64,000 nucleotides of DNA from the NCBI GenBank assembly GCA_022340885.1, contig JAJDND010000085.1, forward strand, positions 1 to 64,000, written 5' to 3'. Shown piece after piece: positions 27,076 to 36,179 of this stretch. The position numbers and the translations under genes were made by a program. The first letter of the stretch is position 1; every line of letters begins with the position of its first letter. A model generated the notes under the pieces. The model worked only from the letters and a program-made list of their open reading frames with translations, ran no database searches and was not told where the DNA came from. Source of the stretch: Desulfobacterales bacterium (GTDB lineage: Bacteria > Desulfobacterota > Desulfobacteria > Desulfobacterales > UBA11574).

Positions 27076-28503
27076 TTATAATTGGCGCTCTCCGGCCTGA
27101 TGATACGGCAGGAAACAGGTGAAGGTTGTACCTTTCCCGATTTCGCTGGAAACAGATATCTTCCCGTCATGTTGTTCCATGATGCCGTAAACAATGGAAA
27201 GCCCCAGCCCCGATCCCTTTCCGACACCTTTTGTGGTAAAAAAAGGGTCAAAAATTTTTGAGAGGATTTTTTCATCGATGCCTTCACCCGTGTCGATCAC
27301 GTGAAAAGAAAATCCATCTTGCGCCTTCTCATGTCTGGCGCTGATGGTAATCTCACCGCCGTCCTTCATGGCATGAACGGCATTGACGATAAGATTGATC
27401 AACACCCGTTCTATTCTCTGGGGTCCCAGGGTAGCCCGGATATCTTCGGGAACATCGATGTTGAAATGTATATTGTCCGGCACCTGAGATCGAACTTGGG
27501 ATATGGCGCTGTCCACCAAATCTTTAAACACCACGTGTTTCAAGCTTAAAGACCGCTCCCTGGCGAACTCCAACAGAGATCGAACGATCTCCTTGCCCCG
27601 CTCCACTTCTTTTTCAGCGCCGGTCAGCAGTTCTTTTTTATATTCCAGGTTGTTTTCCGCCAGTTCCTCGATAAGGATCTGAAGGGAGGTAGATATATTG
27701 TTGAGCGGATTGTTCAGTTCATGAGCCACGCCCGAGGTCAGTCTTCCCAGGGAAGCCAGCTTCTGCGCCTGCACGAGCTGCTTGCTTCGCTTGTTCAATT
27801 CATCGATCATATTATTTAGACTGGTCACCAGGGATTCGAATTCATCCCCGGTTTTAATTTCCGGGATATTGTTAAAATCTCCCCTTGCGATTCTGGTGAT
27901 GGCGTTTTCAATGGTTTTCAACGGACGGTTGACATTGAAAATCAAAAACAACGCCACTAAAACAGAGAGGATAAAGACGGGGATCAGCGCCAACAGATGG
28001 ATCGTCTTTGATTTTCCGATGAGATTTTGGGTAAATTGTCTTTCTTTTGTAACGATTTTTTCCAGCTCGCTGGTCAGAATCCTACCCTGGGATCGAATGC
28101 GTTCGACGGTATTCGGGGGGACCATTAAATACCCTTGTTCTTGGAGTTTCAGAAGATTGGCGAGAGAATCCTTGTATGTCACCAGTTCGGTAATTCTTTC
28201 ATCGAGGTTCTGGGCCAGGGTATATTTTGAGTATCGGGTCAATATATCGCGAAGGATATCCTCGGCCCGTTGGATATAGTTCAAGGCCTCGGTGATGTTC
28301 TTTTTATCAAAGGACAAAAAGTAGTTTTTCTCGTACCGGCGGGCCTCAAGAATGGTGTTTAAAAGATCGTACTTTCTTTCGATAATCTGGATCTTCTGAT
28401 TGAGGATATACTGGCTGTAATAACTGCGTGCCCATATCAGGCTGCTGATGCCGATAAAAATAACAAAGGCTAAAAATATTTTCCCTCTGATGCTGATTTT
28501 CAT
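27076..28503 (-). CDS. membrane histidine kinase
   Basis: A 475-residue sensor kinase. A transmembrane helix at about residues 8-28, a mainly helical periplasmic domain of about 140 residues (ILEARRYEKNYFLSFDKKN, resembling HBM/four-helix sensors), a second helix at about 172-192, then HAMP. A HisKA domain with HELNNPLNNISTS (phospho-His) follows, with an HATPase domain whose boxes DTGEGID and GSGLGLSIVYG are intact. It forms a pair with the downstream NtrC-type regulator. The periplasmic ligand is unknown; the neighbouring SLC13 permease suggests a carboxylate or oxyanion, as inference. Confidence 0.92.
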   Translation of the reverse strand: MKISIRGKIFLAFVIFIGISSLIWARSYYSQYILNQKIQIIERKYDLLNTILEARRYEKNYFLSFDKKNITEALNYIQRAEDILRDILTRYSKYTLAQNLDERITELVTYKDSLANLLKLQEQGYLMVPPNTVERIRSQGRILTSELEKIVTKERQFTQNLIGKSKTIHLLALIPVFILSVLVALFLIFNVNRPLKTIENAITRIARGDFNNIPEIKTGDEFESLVTSLNNMIDELNKRSKQLVQAQKLASLGRLTSGVAHELNNPLNNISTSLQILIEELAENNLEYKKELLTGAEKEVERGKEIVRSLLEFARERSLSLKHVVFKDLVDSAISQVRSQVPDNIHFNIDVPEDIRATLGPQRIERVLINLIVNAVHAMKDGGEITISARHEKAQDGFSFHVIDTGEGIDEKILSKIFDPFFTTKGVGKGSGLGLSIVYGIMEQHDGKISVSSEIGKGTTFTCFLPYHQAGERQL

Positions 28504-28550
28504 CTTTGCATATGATGGGATACAGGGTCCGACGCCGGGAACAGCGGGTA

Positions 28551-29402
28551 TCAGGTATAATAGGGCATTGCAATTTGACAGAATACGTTGTTGACGCCGG
28601 GTATGTCGCGCGCAATTTCGGTAATCTGCCGGGTTAAATCATCCTGATAGACTTCGCCGAGATGTCGCTGCAATGCCGGACTGACATAGCCGGATTTTTT
28701 TCGCTTCTGAGCCGCGACCGTTACATGAACGTTCCCGTTTTTAACAAAAACATCGGCCTCGCACACCGGTTGCAGGGCCGCCCGCAGCCGGCTGGCTATG
28801 GCGAAATCTTCCACGATTTGTTTCGACTCATCGGTGGTTCGGTAAGTCTTGCTCCTTGCTGCAAGACAAATGATTTCACAGGCGTCTTCAATTGTCAAGT
28901 TTCCGATATTAATTACAATATCATAAAGCTTGGGGTCATGAATATCTGTCTTGTACAGATACCGGGTCCAGTAGATTCGATTCTTGTCTTCATTTTCAAT
29001 GATTCCGGTCGCTTTTTCTTTTGTGACGTTTTCACGCTTTTGAAGCAACTTGATCCGGTCGTCTTTATCGGCAAGGATTCTTACTTTGAGCACCTGGGGA
29101 ATCTCTGTCAGCAACAGATGGCCGCCATGGCCGTGATAGACCACATTTCCTTTCCTGGCATATTCCAATAGCGCGGCTTTGATATATTCAAGATACCGGT
29201 CTCTGCCGCGGACCATCCGCTCTAAAATGTTGGGCGCGTCATTGAGCGATCGAATCAGCTTTCTTTCCGAGACATTAAAAAGCTGGGCGGCCTCCACCAG
29301 AATCTCCCGGCTCACACATTCATACCCCAGCATTTTAGCCGTCTTTTCGGCAATCTCCTGACCGTGGCTGAAACATCCTCGAGAAATGGTAATGACCGCC
29401 AT
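28551..29402 (-). CDS. cytidylate kinase-like protein with C-terminal BON-like domain
   Basis: A 283-residue protein of the cytidylate-kinase-like (AAA_26) family. The N-terminus ITISRGCFSHGQEIAEKTAK gives the family's SR-x(n)-G nucleotide loop, and VVYHGHGGHLLL and ENEDKNRIYWTRYLY (lid region) follow. Residues about 215-283 form a separate alpha/beta unit (ADVFVKNGNVHVTVAAQ ... ITEIARDIPGVNNVFCQI) that resembles a BON domain. The ATG follows AGGAGG. It lies 22 bases after the SLC13 permease and before the histidine kinase. Members of this family are usually uncharacterised; a nucleotide-dependent signalling role is inference. Confidence 0.75.
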   Translation of the reverse strand: MAVITISRGCFSHGQEIAEKTAKMLGYECVSREILVEAAQLFNVSERKLIRSLNDAPNILERMVRGRDRYLEYIKAALLEYARKGNVVYHGHGGHLLLTEIPQVLKVRILADKDDRIKLLQKRENVTKEKATGIIENEDKNRIYWTRYLYKTDIHDPKLYDIVINIGNLTIEDACEIICLAARSKTYRTTDESKQIVEDFAIASRLRAALQPVCEADVFVKNGNVHVTVAAQKRKKSGYVSPALQRHLGEVYQDDLTRQITEIARDIPGVNNVFCQIAMPYYT

Positions 29403-29424
29403 TGACCGCTAACCTCCTGTACCG

Positions 29425-31239
29425 TTATTGAATGCCGTAAAAGAAATAGAGAATGGCCAACTCCACCGCTAAAAAGATGGCTGTCATAACGGCTCCCGCC
29501 TTGGCATAATCCACGGTACGATAGCCGCCGGGTCTCATCACCAGGGCATTGACCTGATGCGTCGGGAGGACGAATGTATTGGATGCCGACAATCCCACGA
29601 CCAGTGCCGCCATTCTCGGATCTCCTCCGGCCATGACCGCCATATTCATGCACAGCGGAACCAGCAGCACTGTTGCGCCGACATTGGAAATCACCAGGGT
29701 GAAAAAAGACGTCATGATGCCCACCGCCGCCAGCAAGACGATGGGTGAGGGATTACCCAGCATCCCTAGAACGAATTTTGCAATAAACGCCGCCGTACCA
29801 GTTTTCTCAAAAGCAATGCCCAAAGGGATCAGGCCAGCCAGGAGAAACACGGTCATCCAGTCCACGGCGCGATAGGCTTCATCCACCGAGAGCACGCCGG
29901 TGATGATCATGCCCAAGGCGCCGGACATCAGCGCCACGGAAAGCTGAATCTTGAAGAAAATAATTTGCGCCAGGGCCACGGCCAGCCAGGTCACCGCCAG
30001 TTTGGCTTTTTCAGGACGCATGATTTCACCTTCAAGGGCCGTTGCAAAGGTCAGCGCCCGGGGTTGAGGCTGATTTCTTAAAATGTGAAATTTCTCCCAG
30101 GGTGCCTGGAGCAGCAAAGTATCGCCCATTTGCAGCCGGACGTGGGTCAAGTTGCTGTAAATAATTTTATTGCCGGTAAACAGCGCCACCGGGTTTACGC
30201 CGTACATTTCCTTAAAATTAACCTGGCTCATGGTTTTGCCGATCAGTTCCGAACGGGGGGAGACCACCGTTTCCGCCATTCCGGCATTGATGACCGCAAG
30301 GCTCTCTCCAAAAACATCCAGTCCGTTCTTGATCTCCCACCCGTATTCGTCGGCCAGCATTCTCACCATTTTTTCCTTGCCGATGACGGCGATGTCATCA
30401 CCCGGAGAAATCGCATCGCTGCTTTTGGGCACAAAGGATTTTTCATTTTCCGCTGAAAAGCTGATGGCCACCACGGTCACCAGAAACTTCGGCCGGATGG
30501 CCAGATCTTGAAGCGTCTTAGGGCCTTCAAAGGAATCCGGTATGTGTATTTCAAATGTATTTTCAAGCCCTTGGTAGGCTTCCATCAACAGCGCCGTAAC
30601 CCCTTTTTCCGCTTCTCCTTCTGCCGCCGGCAAGATAAATTTTCCGAAAAAGATAAAATAAATGATGGCGCTTGAAAGCAGGCAGATGCCGATGGGGGTT
30701 TGAGTGAAAAGACCGAAGGGTTGCAGCTTTTTCCCGCCGAGAACCATCAGGTCATTCAAAAGAATCGTGGGGCTGGCCCCCACCAGCGTGATGGTACCAC
30801 CGATGATGGCGCAGAACCCCATGGGCATCAGGAGTCGAGATATCGGGATCCCCATTCTTTTGGAGATCCGCTGGGTCGCCGGAAGAAACAGGGCCGCAGC
30901 GCCGATGTTCTGCATCATGCTCGATATGATGCCAACCGTACCGGATACAAGGGTAATGACCTTTTTCTCGCTGCTGCCGGCCAGCTTGATAATGGGGCCG
31001 GCCACCTTGTTCATGACCCCTGTCTTGTCAAGACCGGCGCCGATGATAATAACTGCCATGATGGAAACAACGGCATTACTGCTCAAGCCGACAAATGCCT
31101 CTTTCGGCGAAATCAGGCCGATAAGGGGAAGCAGCGCCATCATGATAATTCCCACGACATCGACCCTTACCCATTCAAAAATAAACAGAACGACGGCAAA
31201 ACCAAGTACAATCATTGTCAGGATCATCTCAGGTGTCAT
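29425..31239 (-). CDS. SLC13/DASS-type permease with two TrkA-C domains
   Basis: A 604-residue integral membrane protein. About ten to twelve transmembrane segments are split by a cytoplasmic insert (residues about 200-390) with two TrkA-C-type (RCK_C) modules, seen in the strands FLVTVVAISFSAENEKSF and NFKEMYGVNPVALF. This is the layout of the YfbS/CitT-related divalent anion permeases, which move sulfate, carboxylates or thiosulfate with Na+. The re-entrant motifs SSNAVVSIMAVIIIGAGL and LSASNTFVLPTHQVNAL hold the paired SN[A/T] elements of the family. It heads a five-gene operon; the ATG follows AGGAAGGG. In a sulfate reducer sulfate is an obvious candidate substrate, unproven. Confidence 0.88.
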   Translation of the reverse strand: MTPEMILTMIVLGFAVVLFIFEWVRVDVVGIIMMALLPLIGLISPKEAFVGLSSNAVVSIMAVIIIGAGLDKTGVMNKVAGPIIKLAGSSEKKVITLVSGTVGIISSMMQNIGAAALFLPATQRISKRMGIPISRLLMPMGFCAIIGGTITLVGASPTILLNDLMVLGGKKLQPFGLFTQTPIGICLLSSAIIYFIFFGKFILPAAEGEAEKGVTALLMEAYQGLENTFEIHIPDSFEGPKTLQDLAIRPKFLVTVVAISFSAENEKSFVPKSSDAISPGDDIAVIGKEKMVRMLADEYGWEIKNGLDVFGESLAVINAGMAETVVSPRSELIGKTMSQVNFKEMYGVNPVALFTGNKIIYSNLTHVRLQMGDTLLLQAPWEKFHILRNQPQPRALTFATALEGEIMRPEKAKLAVTWLAVALAQIIFFKIQLSVALMSGALGMIITGVLSVDEAYRAVDWMTVFLLAGLIPLGIAFEKTGTAAFIAKFVLGMLGNPSPIVLLAAVGIMTSFFTLVISNVGATVLLVPLCMNMAVMAGGDPRMAALVVGLSASNTFVLPTHQVNALVMRPGGYRTVDYAKAGAVMTAIFLAVELAILYFFYGIQ

Positions 31240-31300
31240 CGCTAAATATCCCTTCCTGTGTCATCTCGTGTGATTTTCAAAATCTTAACGACATCTCCGG

Positions 31301-31381
31301 TCATTTCTTTTTTCTGAACTTAAAACACAGCCAGAAAGCAAAACCGATCAGCACAAGACCAAAAATGAAATGTGAATCCAC
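31301..31381 (-). CDS. 26-residue single-span membrane miniprotein
   Basis: A short frame starting at a GTG at 31381, six bases after GGGAGG, reads MDSHFIFGLVLIGFAFWLCF and ends in FRKKK. It is one hydrophobic helix with a basic tail, as in small membrane proteins that accompany transporters. It lies 62 bases ahead of the SLC13 permease gene in the same direction. The strong ribosome site and the clean topology support it, but size alone makes this tentative. Confidence 0.45.
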   Translation of the reverse strand: MDSHFIFGLVLIGFAFWLCFKFRKKK

Positions 31382-31854
31382 GCCATCCTCCCTATTTTGA
31401 TTTTAAAAAGAGTCATATAATGCATAGATTTAAAATTTTTGCAATATGGAATATGGTTTCCGCTCAAAAAAAAAGAAATCCTGAAATCCACATAAAATCA
31501 GAATCTTCTGTTTCAAGCGCATGGTCAATTCTTGGGAATTAATGGCGTTATAACGTATTTTGTTTATGGCCAATAGTGACCTATCCGCCACATCGAGTTT
31601 CATTCTGAAACAAACTTCACCTCAACCGCCCAATCCTTGTTTCAAACACGATCGGGGAAATTCAGCGGTTCGAAAAAGCGATCCTTTGATGAATATTTCG
31701 GTTCTGGAATTTTGTGTTGTCCCGAAAGATATCGATTTGAGAATTGTTTCAGTATTTTTCGATTGAATCCTTTAATAATTTTTGCTAAGGGCAGGTGAAC
31801 TATTTTTTCTATGAAGACCATTTTAAAAAAGTGAATACCGACAAAGGAGACTGC
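31382..31854. other. divergent intergenic region
   Basis: About 470 bases between the miniprotein/permease operon (minus) and the carboxyltransferase operon (plus). It must hold both promoters, but I see no clear sigma-70 or sigma-54 element. Short open frames at 31560-31766 lack ribosome sites and family resemblance. Confidence 0.4.
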
Positions 31855-33405
31855 ATGGACTCAAAAGAAATACTCGATAAACTCGAGGAAAAGAACCGGG
31901 CAGCCATGGAAGGCGGTGGTCCTGATCGAATCCAAAAACAGCATGATTCAGGGAAGCTCACCGCCCGGGAGCGGATCGATAAACTTCTGGATGACGGAAC
32001 GTTTGTCGAGTTCGATCGATTCAAAGTGCATCGCTGTACAGACTTTGGAATGGAGAAAAAAAAGATCCCCGGCGACGGTGTCGTTACAGGGCACGGGCTG
32101 ATGAATGGAAGACAAGTATTTGTATTTGCACAAGATTTTACCGCACACGGCGGCTCTCTTTCTCTGGCCCACGCTGAAAAAATATGCAAAGTTCTCCAGC
32201 ATGCCATGCGAGTCGGCGCCCCGGTCATCGGACTCAACGACTCCGGCGGCGCAAGAATTCAGGAAGGGGTCATGAGTCTGGCCGGATACGGCGATATTTT
32301 CCTTTTAAATGTTCTGGCATCCGGCGTTATCCCGCAGATCAGCGCCATCATGGGGCCCTCGGCCGGAGGGGCGGTCTATTCTCCGGCGCTGACCGACTGG
32401 GTGTTTATGGTCGAAAACACCAGTTATATGTTTATCACCGGACCCGAAGTCGTCAAGGCCGTTACCCGGGAAGACGTCACCATGGAAGAACTCGGCGGTG
32501 CAATGGCGCACAGTGCCAAAAGTGGTGTGGCGCACTTTCCCTGTCCCGATGATGAAACCTGTATCGATAAAATTCGAGAACTCATGTCGTTTCTGCCCCA
32601 GAACAACATGGAAGATCCGCCTCGGCAATCAACGGACGACGACCCCATGCGTCGCCAGGAAAACATTCGCGACATCGTCCCTTCGGACCCCAACAAGCCT
32701 TATGACATGCGAAATGTCATTACCGCCTGCCTGGACGACAACTATTTTTTCGAAGTACACGAACATTGGGCGCCCAGTATCGTCGTTGGATTCGGCAGGT
32801 TTGACGGTATGGCGGTGGGGGTTGTCGCCAATCAGCCCGCGGCCATGGCCGGGGTTCTCGACATCAACGCATCCAATAAAGGTGCCCGGTTTGTCCGTTT
32901 TTGCGACTGTTTTAATATACCGCTGGTTATTTTTGAAGATGTGCCGGGGTTTATGCCCGGCACGCACCAGGAACACGGCGGAATCATCAAGCACGGCGCC
33001 AAATTGATCTATGCATTTGCCGAATCCACCGTCCCGCGCGTGACCGTCATCACCCGCAAGGCATACGGCGGCGCCTATATTGTCATGAGCTCGAAACATC
33101 TTCGGGGGGATATCATTTTGGCTTACCCCAATGCGGAGATTGCGGTCATGGGCGCCGACGGCGCCGTAAATATCATTTGCCGCAGTCAGATAAAAAAAGC
33201 CGACGACCCTGAAGCGGAAAGACAGCGACTGATCGAGGACTATCGGGAAAAATTCTCGAATCCGTACCGGGCCGCGGAACACGGTTATATCGATGAGGTC
33301 ATCGATCCGGCGGACACCCGGCTGAAAATCATCCAGGCCCTAAGGATGCTCAGCAACAAACGAGACAGCAATCCTCCGAAAAAACATGGAAACATTCCCC
33401 TTTAA
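31855..33405 (+). CDS. mmdA: methylmalonyl-CoA decarboxylase / acyl-CoA carboxyltransferase subunit
   Basis: A 516-residue biotin-dependent carboxyltransferase. I start at the ATG at 31855 because AAAGGAG precedes it. The two crotonase-type halves are visible: N-half TARERIDKLLDDGTFVEFD ... LNDSGGARIQEG ... GPSAGGAVYSPALTDW, C-half VGFGRFDGMAVGVVANQP ... GFMPGTHQEHGGIIKHGAKL ... RKAYGGAYIVM. It moves the carboxyl group of (methyl)malonyl-CoA to biotin. The next genes encode an OadB-type sodium pump, an OadG-like protein and a biotin carrier, so the decarboxylase form (MmdA) is favoured over propionyl-CoA carboxylase. It acts on the cytoplasmic membrane face. Confidence 0.92.
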   Translation: MDSKEILDKLEEKNRAAMEGGGPDRIQKQHDSGKLTARERIDKLLDDGTFVEFDRFKVHRCTDFGMEKKKIPGDGVVTGHGLMNGRQVFVFAQDFTAHGGSLSLAHAEKICKVLQHAMRVGAPVIGLNDSGGARIQEGVMSLAGYGDIFLLNVLASGVIPQISAIMGPSAGGAVYSPALTDWVFMVENTSYMFITGPEVVKAVTREDVTMEELGGAMAHSAKSGVAHFPCPDDETCIDKIRELMSFLPQNNMEDPPRQSTDDDPMRRQENIRDIVPSDPNKPYDMRNVITACLDDNYFFEVHEHWAPSIVVGFGRFDGMAVGVVANQPAAMAGVLDINASNKGARFVRFCDCFNIPLVIFEDVPGFMPGTHQEHGGIIKHGAKLIYAFAESTVPRVTVITRKAYGGAYIVMSSKHLRGDIILAYPNAEIAVMGADGAVNIICRSQIKKADDPEAERQRLIEDYREKFSNPYRAAEHGYIDEVIDPADTRLKIIQALRMLSNKRDSNPPKKHGNIPL

Positions 33406-33428
33406 ACCTTTAGAAAGGAGCGCGTTAC

Positions 33429-34577
33429 ATGAGCTGGGATCAAGTATTGGAACTGATTAAAAGCATCCTTTTAACGCAGACAGGCATACCGAACCTGGAT
33501 ATCGGCCAGGTGATCATGATCCTCATTTCCTTTTTTTTCCTTTACCTGGCCGTCGCCAAAGAGTATGAACCGCTGCTGCTCGTTCCCATCGGCTTCGGCA
33601 TATTTTTGGTGAATTTCCCCCTTGCACCGCTCATGGGATTTACCGAGCACGGCGATCCCCAACTCATCCAGGCCTTTTATAAATACGGTGTTCAGTGGGA
33701 AATCATTCCCTGCCTGATCTTTTTGGGTCTGGGGGCAATGACGGATTTCGGGCCCCTGATCGCCAATCCGAAAACGCTGATCATCGGCGCCGGCGCACAG
33801 CTGGGCGTATTCATCACCTATTGCGGAACCCTCTTTTTCGGCTTTACTTTAAAAGAAGCGGCTTCGGTGGGAATCATCGGCGGTGCGGACGGACCCACCA
33901 CGATTTACCTGACCGCCATGCTGGCGCCGCAGCTTTTGGGCGCCAATGCTTTGGCCGCCTACTCTTACATGGCCATGGTTCCCCTCATACAGCCGCCCAT
34001 CATGCGCCTGATGACCACCCCCGAACAACGGCGAATCAAAATGCGGCAGCTCAGGCCTGTTTCCGCCAAGGAAAAGCTTCTTTTTCCACTTATCGCGTCG
34101 ATTTTTATAATTCTTCTGATCCCTGCCGTGGCGCCGTTGATGGGAATGTTCATGTTCGGAAATTTCATGCGCGAATGCGGCGTGGTGAAGCGTCTCAGCG
34201 AAACCGCTCAAAACGCCATGATGAACATCGTAACGATCCTCTTGGGGCTTTCGGTGGGAGCGACCATGCAGGCCGATGTTTTCTTGAGCTGGAAACCAAT
34301 GCTGATTTTCGGCTTTGGGCTCTTGGACTTCATTATATGCACCTTCGGCGGCATTCTTACCGTTCACATCATGAACAAGTTTTTAAAGGAAAAGATGAAC
34401 CCGCTCATCGGTTCCGCAGGGGTATCCGCAGTCCCCATGGCGGCCCGGGTTTCTCAAGTGGAAGGCCAGAAAGCCGATCCCGACAACTGGCTGATCATGC
34501 ACGCCATGGGCCCCAACCTTGCCGGCGTCATCGGTTCCGCCTCCGCGGCAGGAATGTTCATTGCCATGTTCAAGTAG
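33429..34577 (+). CDS. mmdB: sodium-translocating decarboxylase beta subunit
   Basis: A 382-residue integral membrane protein of the OadB/MmdB/GcdB family, with about ten to eleven transmembrane segments. It decarboxylates carboxybiotin while moving Na+ outward. The family signature GIIGGADGPTTIYLT with its essential Asp lies at about residues 148-162; NFMRECGVVKRLS and GSAGVSAVPMAARVSQ are the other conserved blocks. The ATG follows AAAGGAG, 23 bases after the carboxyltransferase gene. Length and topology are normal for the family. Confidence 0.95.
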   Translation: MSWDQVLELIKSILLTQTGIPNLDIGQVIMILISFFFLYLAVAKEYEPLLLVPIGFGIFLVNFPLAPLMGFTEHGDPQLIQAFYKYGVQWEIIPCLIFLGLGAMTDFGPLIANPKTLIIGAGAQLGVFITYCGTLFFGFTLKEAASVGIIGGADGPTTIYLTAMLAPQLLGANALAAYSYMAMVPLIQPPIMRLMTTPEQRRIKMRQLRPVSAKEKLLFPLIASIFIILLIPAVAPLMGMFMFGNFMRECGVVKRLSETAQNAMMNIVTILLGLSVGATMQADVFLSWKPMLIFGFGLLDFIICTFGGILTVHIMNKFLKEKMNPLIGSAGVSAVPMAARVSQVEGQKADPDNWLIMHAMGPNLAGVIGSASAAGMFIAMFK

Positions 34578-34586
34578 GAGAGATTT

Positions 34587-35534
34587 ATGAATCGTTTAAC
34601 CCATGGATTTTTCAAGAACGCCATCCGGGCGTGGCTCATTTTGGCCGGGTTGTTGGTGATCCTGGCACCTCGAACGACGGTTTATGCGGCTTTCGGCGAG
34701 GATCTGGAAAAACCCAAGCCCGAATTCACCCGTGAGGGAAATATGATCACGGCCAAGCTCATTCCCCGTGCAAAAAGCACCAGCGTTTCGATTCACTTTA
34801 CGGTTTCAGGCGGCCGACTCGTCAACGTCGAAGGCATGGATTTTCAAGAGGCTGCGCGTCCCGGGGTCGACAATAAGGATTTCAAGTCCGAACTTTTTAC
34901 TATCAAGATCGACGGGGTTCCGCCGGGCGGAGAGGCGAAGGTATCCGTCACGTCGGATTTTTTCAGCAGTTCGACCGAGTATTGGATATTCAACCGAAAC
35001 TTGAAAGAACCCTGGATGAATGCCGATGCAAAGAATATCAGCCTGCCGGACATGGTCCAAGAACTTTTGGTTTCGGTAAAAGACGGCGGGCCTTTTGACA
35101 GTGACGGCGCTGTAAATGGCCGGATTACGCTATCGGGAGGACCCAAGGACTCTTTTTGGGGATATGCCCTGGGCACCCTTTTTATCCGATTCTTCGGTAT
35201 TTTTCTTGTTTTGTCCATTCTTATGATCGGTATGATCCTTTCGGGCAAAATCTTTCAAATGATAGACAAAAAAAAGGCGAAAAGGGAAAAAGAGATTCAA
35301 GTGCAGCCGGAAGTCCCGGCACCCGATATCCAGCCGACCGAGGCCATTGAACCGGAACTTGCCGCTGCTGTCTGTGCAGCGCTGCATTTGCACTTTTCAG
35401 GGCGCCGGTCCGGGGCAGCGAGTTCCCCATCTATCACGCCGGCGGTATCGCCCTGGGTCCGGCAGGGCCGTGAACGGATTATGAACGCCCGATCCATACC
35501 CACAAACCGATTTAACCGCTTACAGAATCGATGA
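34587..35534 (+). CDS. OadG-like gamma subunit with added extracytoplasmic domain
   Basis: A 315-residue membrane protein. A signal peptide (ILAGLLVILAPRTTVYAAFG) leads into a beta-rich extracytoplasmic domain (about residues 35-185), then one transmembrane helix (about 200-225, FGIFLVLSILMIGMILSGKIF) and a Lys/Glu- and Pro-rich cytoplasmic tail. The transmembrane part and tail fit OadG/MmdD small subunits, normally about 80-120 residues, which anchor the complex. The long N-terminal domain is extra. It lies 9 bases after mmdB and 9 bases before the biotin carrier. The last 40 residues are low-complexity and basic. Confidence 0.7.
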   Translation: MNRLTHGFFKNAIRAWLILAGLLVILAPRTTVYAAFGEDLEKPKPEFTREGNMITAKLIPRAKSTSVSIHFTVSGGRLVNVEGMDFQEAARPGVDNKDFKSELFTIKIDGVPPGGEAKVSVTSDFFSSSTEYWIFNRNLKEPWMNADAKNISLPDMVQELLVSVKDGGPFDSDGAVNGRITLSGGPKDSFWGYALGTLFIRFFGIFLVLSILMIGMILSGKIFQMIDKKKAKREKEIQVQPEVPAPDIQPTEAIEPELAAAVCAALHLHFSGRRSGAASSPSITPAVSPWVRQGRERIMNARSIPTNRFNRLQNR

Positions 35535-35543
35535 GGTTTTTAT

Positions 35544-36077
35544 ATGAAATACAAAATTGCAGTCAATGACCGTACCTTTGAAGTTGAAATCAATGACATA
35601 AAGGAAGGTATTGCCCAGGTAAACGTCGACGGCCGGCCCTATGACGTTCTCATTGAAAACTACAAAGACATCGCAGCAGGATCGAAGACTTTGAGCCCGG
35701 CATTGGTACCCGCTGATGCACCGGCATCCGGGACCATCCCGTCATCACCGGCGAAACCGGCGCCGATATCACCCAAGGTGCCGAAACCGGCAACGGATAC
35801 CGCTGCGGCCCCGGCGAAACCGGCAACGCCGACCCCGGCTCCGGCGCCCAAAAAAGTGCAGGCTGCAGGTGAAATCGTGGCACCGATTCCCGGACGTATC
35901 CTGGAAATCAAGGTGAACGTCGGAGATCCGGTGGCCAAGGGTCAAACCGTGGCGACCATGGAAGCGATGAAAATGGAAAATAATATTGCCAGCACCATGG
36001 ACGGTGTTGTTCAGACGATACGGGTTCAAAAAGATTCGGAAGTCGCCACCGGTGAAGTCATTATGATCATCGAATAA
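35544..36077 (+). CDS. mmdC: biotin carboxyl carrier protein of the decarboxylase
   Basis: A 177-residue biotinyl protein. A short N-terminal beta domain (residues 1-40, MKYKIAVNDRTFEVEIND) is followed by a flexible Ala/Pro/Lys-rich linker (about 55-105). The C-terminal biotinyl domain has the attachment motif EAMKMEN (biotinyl-Lys about 143) and closes with GEVIMIIE. It carries the carboxyl group from the carboxyltransferase to the membrane pump. It is last of the four-gene operon; a strong bidirectional terminator follows. Confidence 0.93.
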   Translation: MKYKIAVNDRTFEVEINDIKEGIAQVNVDGRPYDVLIENYKDIAAGSKTLSPALVPADAPASGTIPSSPAKPAPISPKVPKPATDTAAAPAKPATPTPAPAPKKVQAAGEIVAPIPGRILEIKVNVGDPVAKGQTVATMEAMKMENNIASTMDGVVQTIRVQKDSEVATGEVIMIIE

Positions 36078-36114
36078 TCGATTCTCTTGTATATCCGGCG
36101 ACATCGGCGCAAAA

Positions 36115-36150
36115 GAAAATCCGGCCTTTTAAGAAAGGCCGGATTTTGAG
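36115..36150. terminator. bidirectional intrinsic terminator
   Basis: The perfect arms AAATCCGGCCTTT and AAAGGCCGGATTT with a short loop stand between the convergent biotin carrier and stress-protein genes. A-rich and T-rich sides serve both directions. Confidence 0.8.
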
Positions 36151-36179
36151 ATTTTATGCAGGAAATATCTTAGCGTTCA

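Noticed and set aside
33695..34735. A 346-codon frame overlapping the sodium-pump beta subunit
   Set aside because: It is out of frame with a gene of unambiguous identity and is rich in His/Arg, typical of a +1 shadow.
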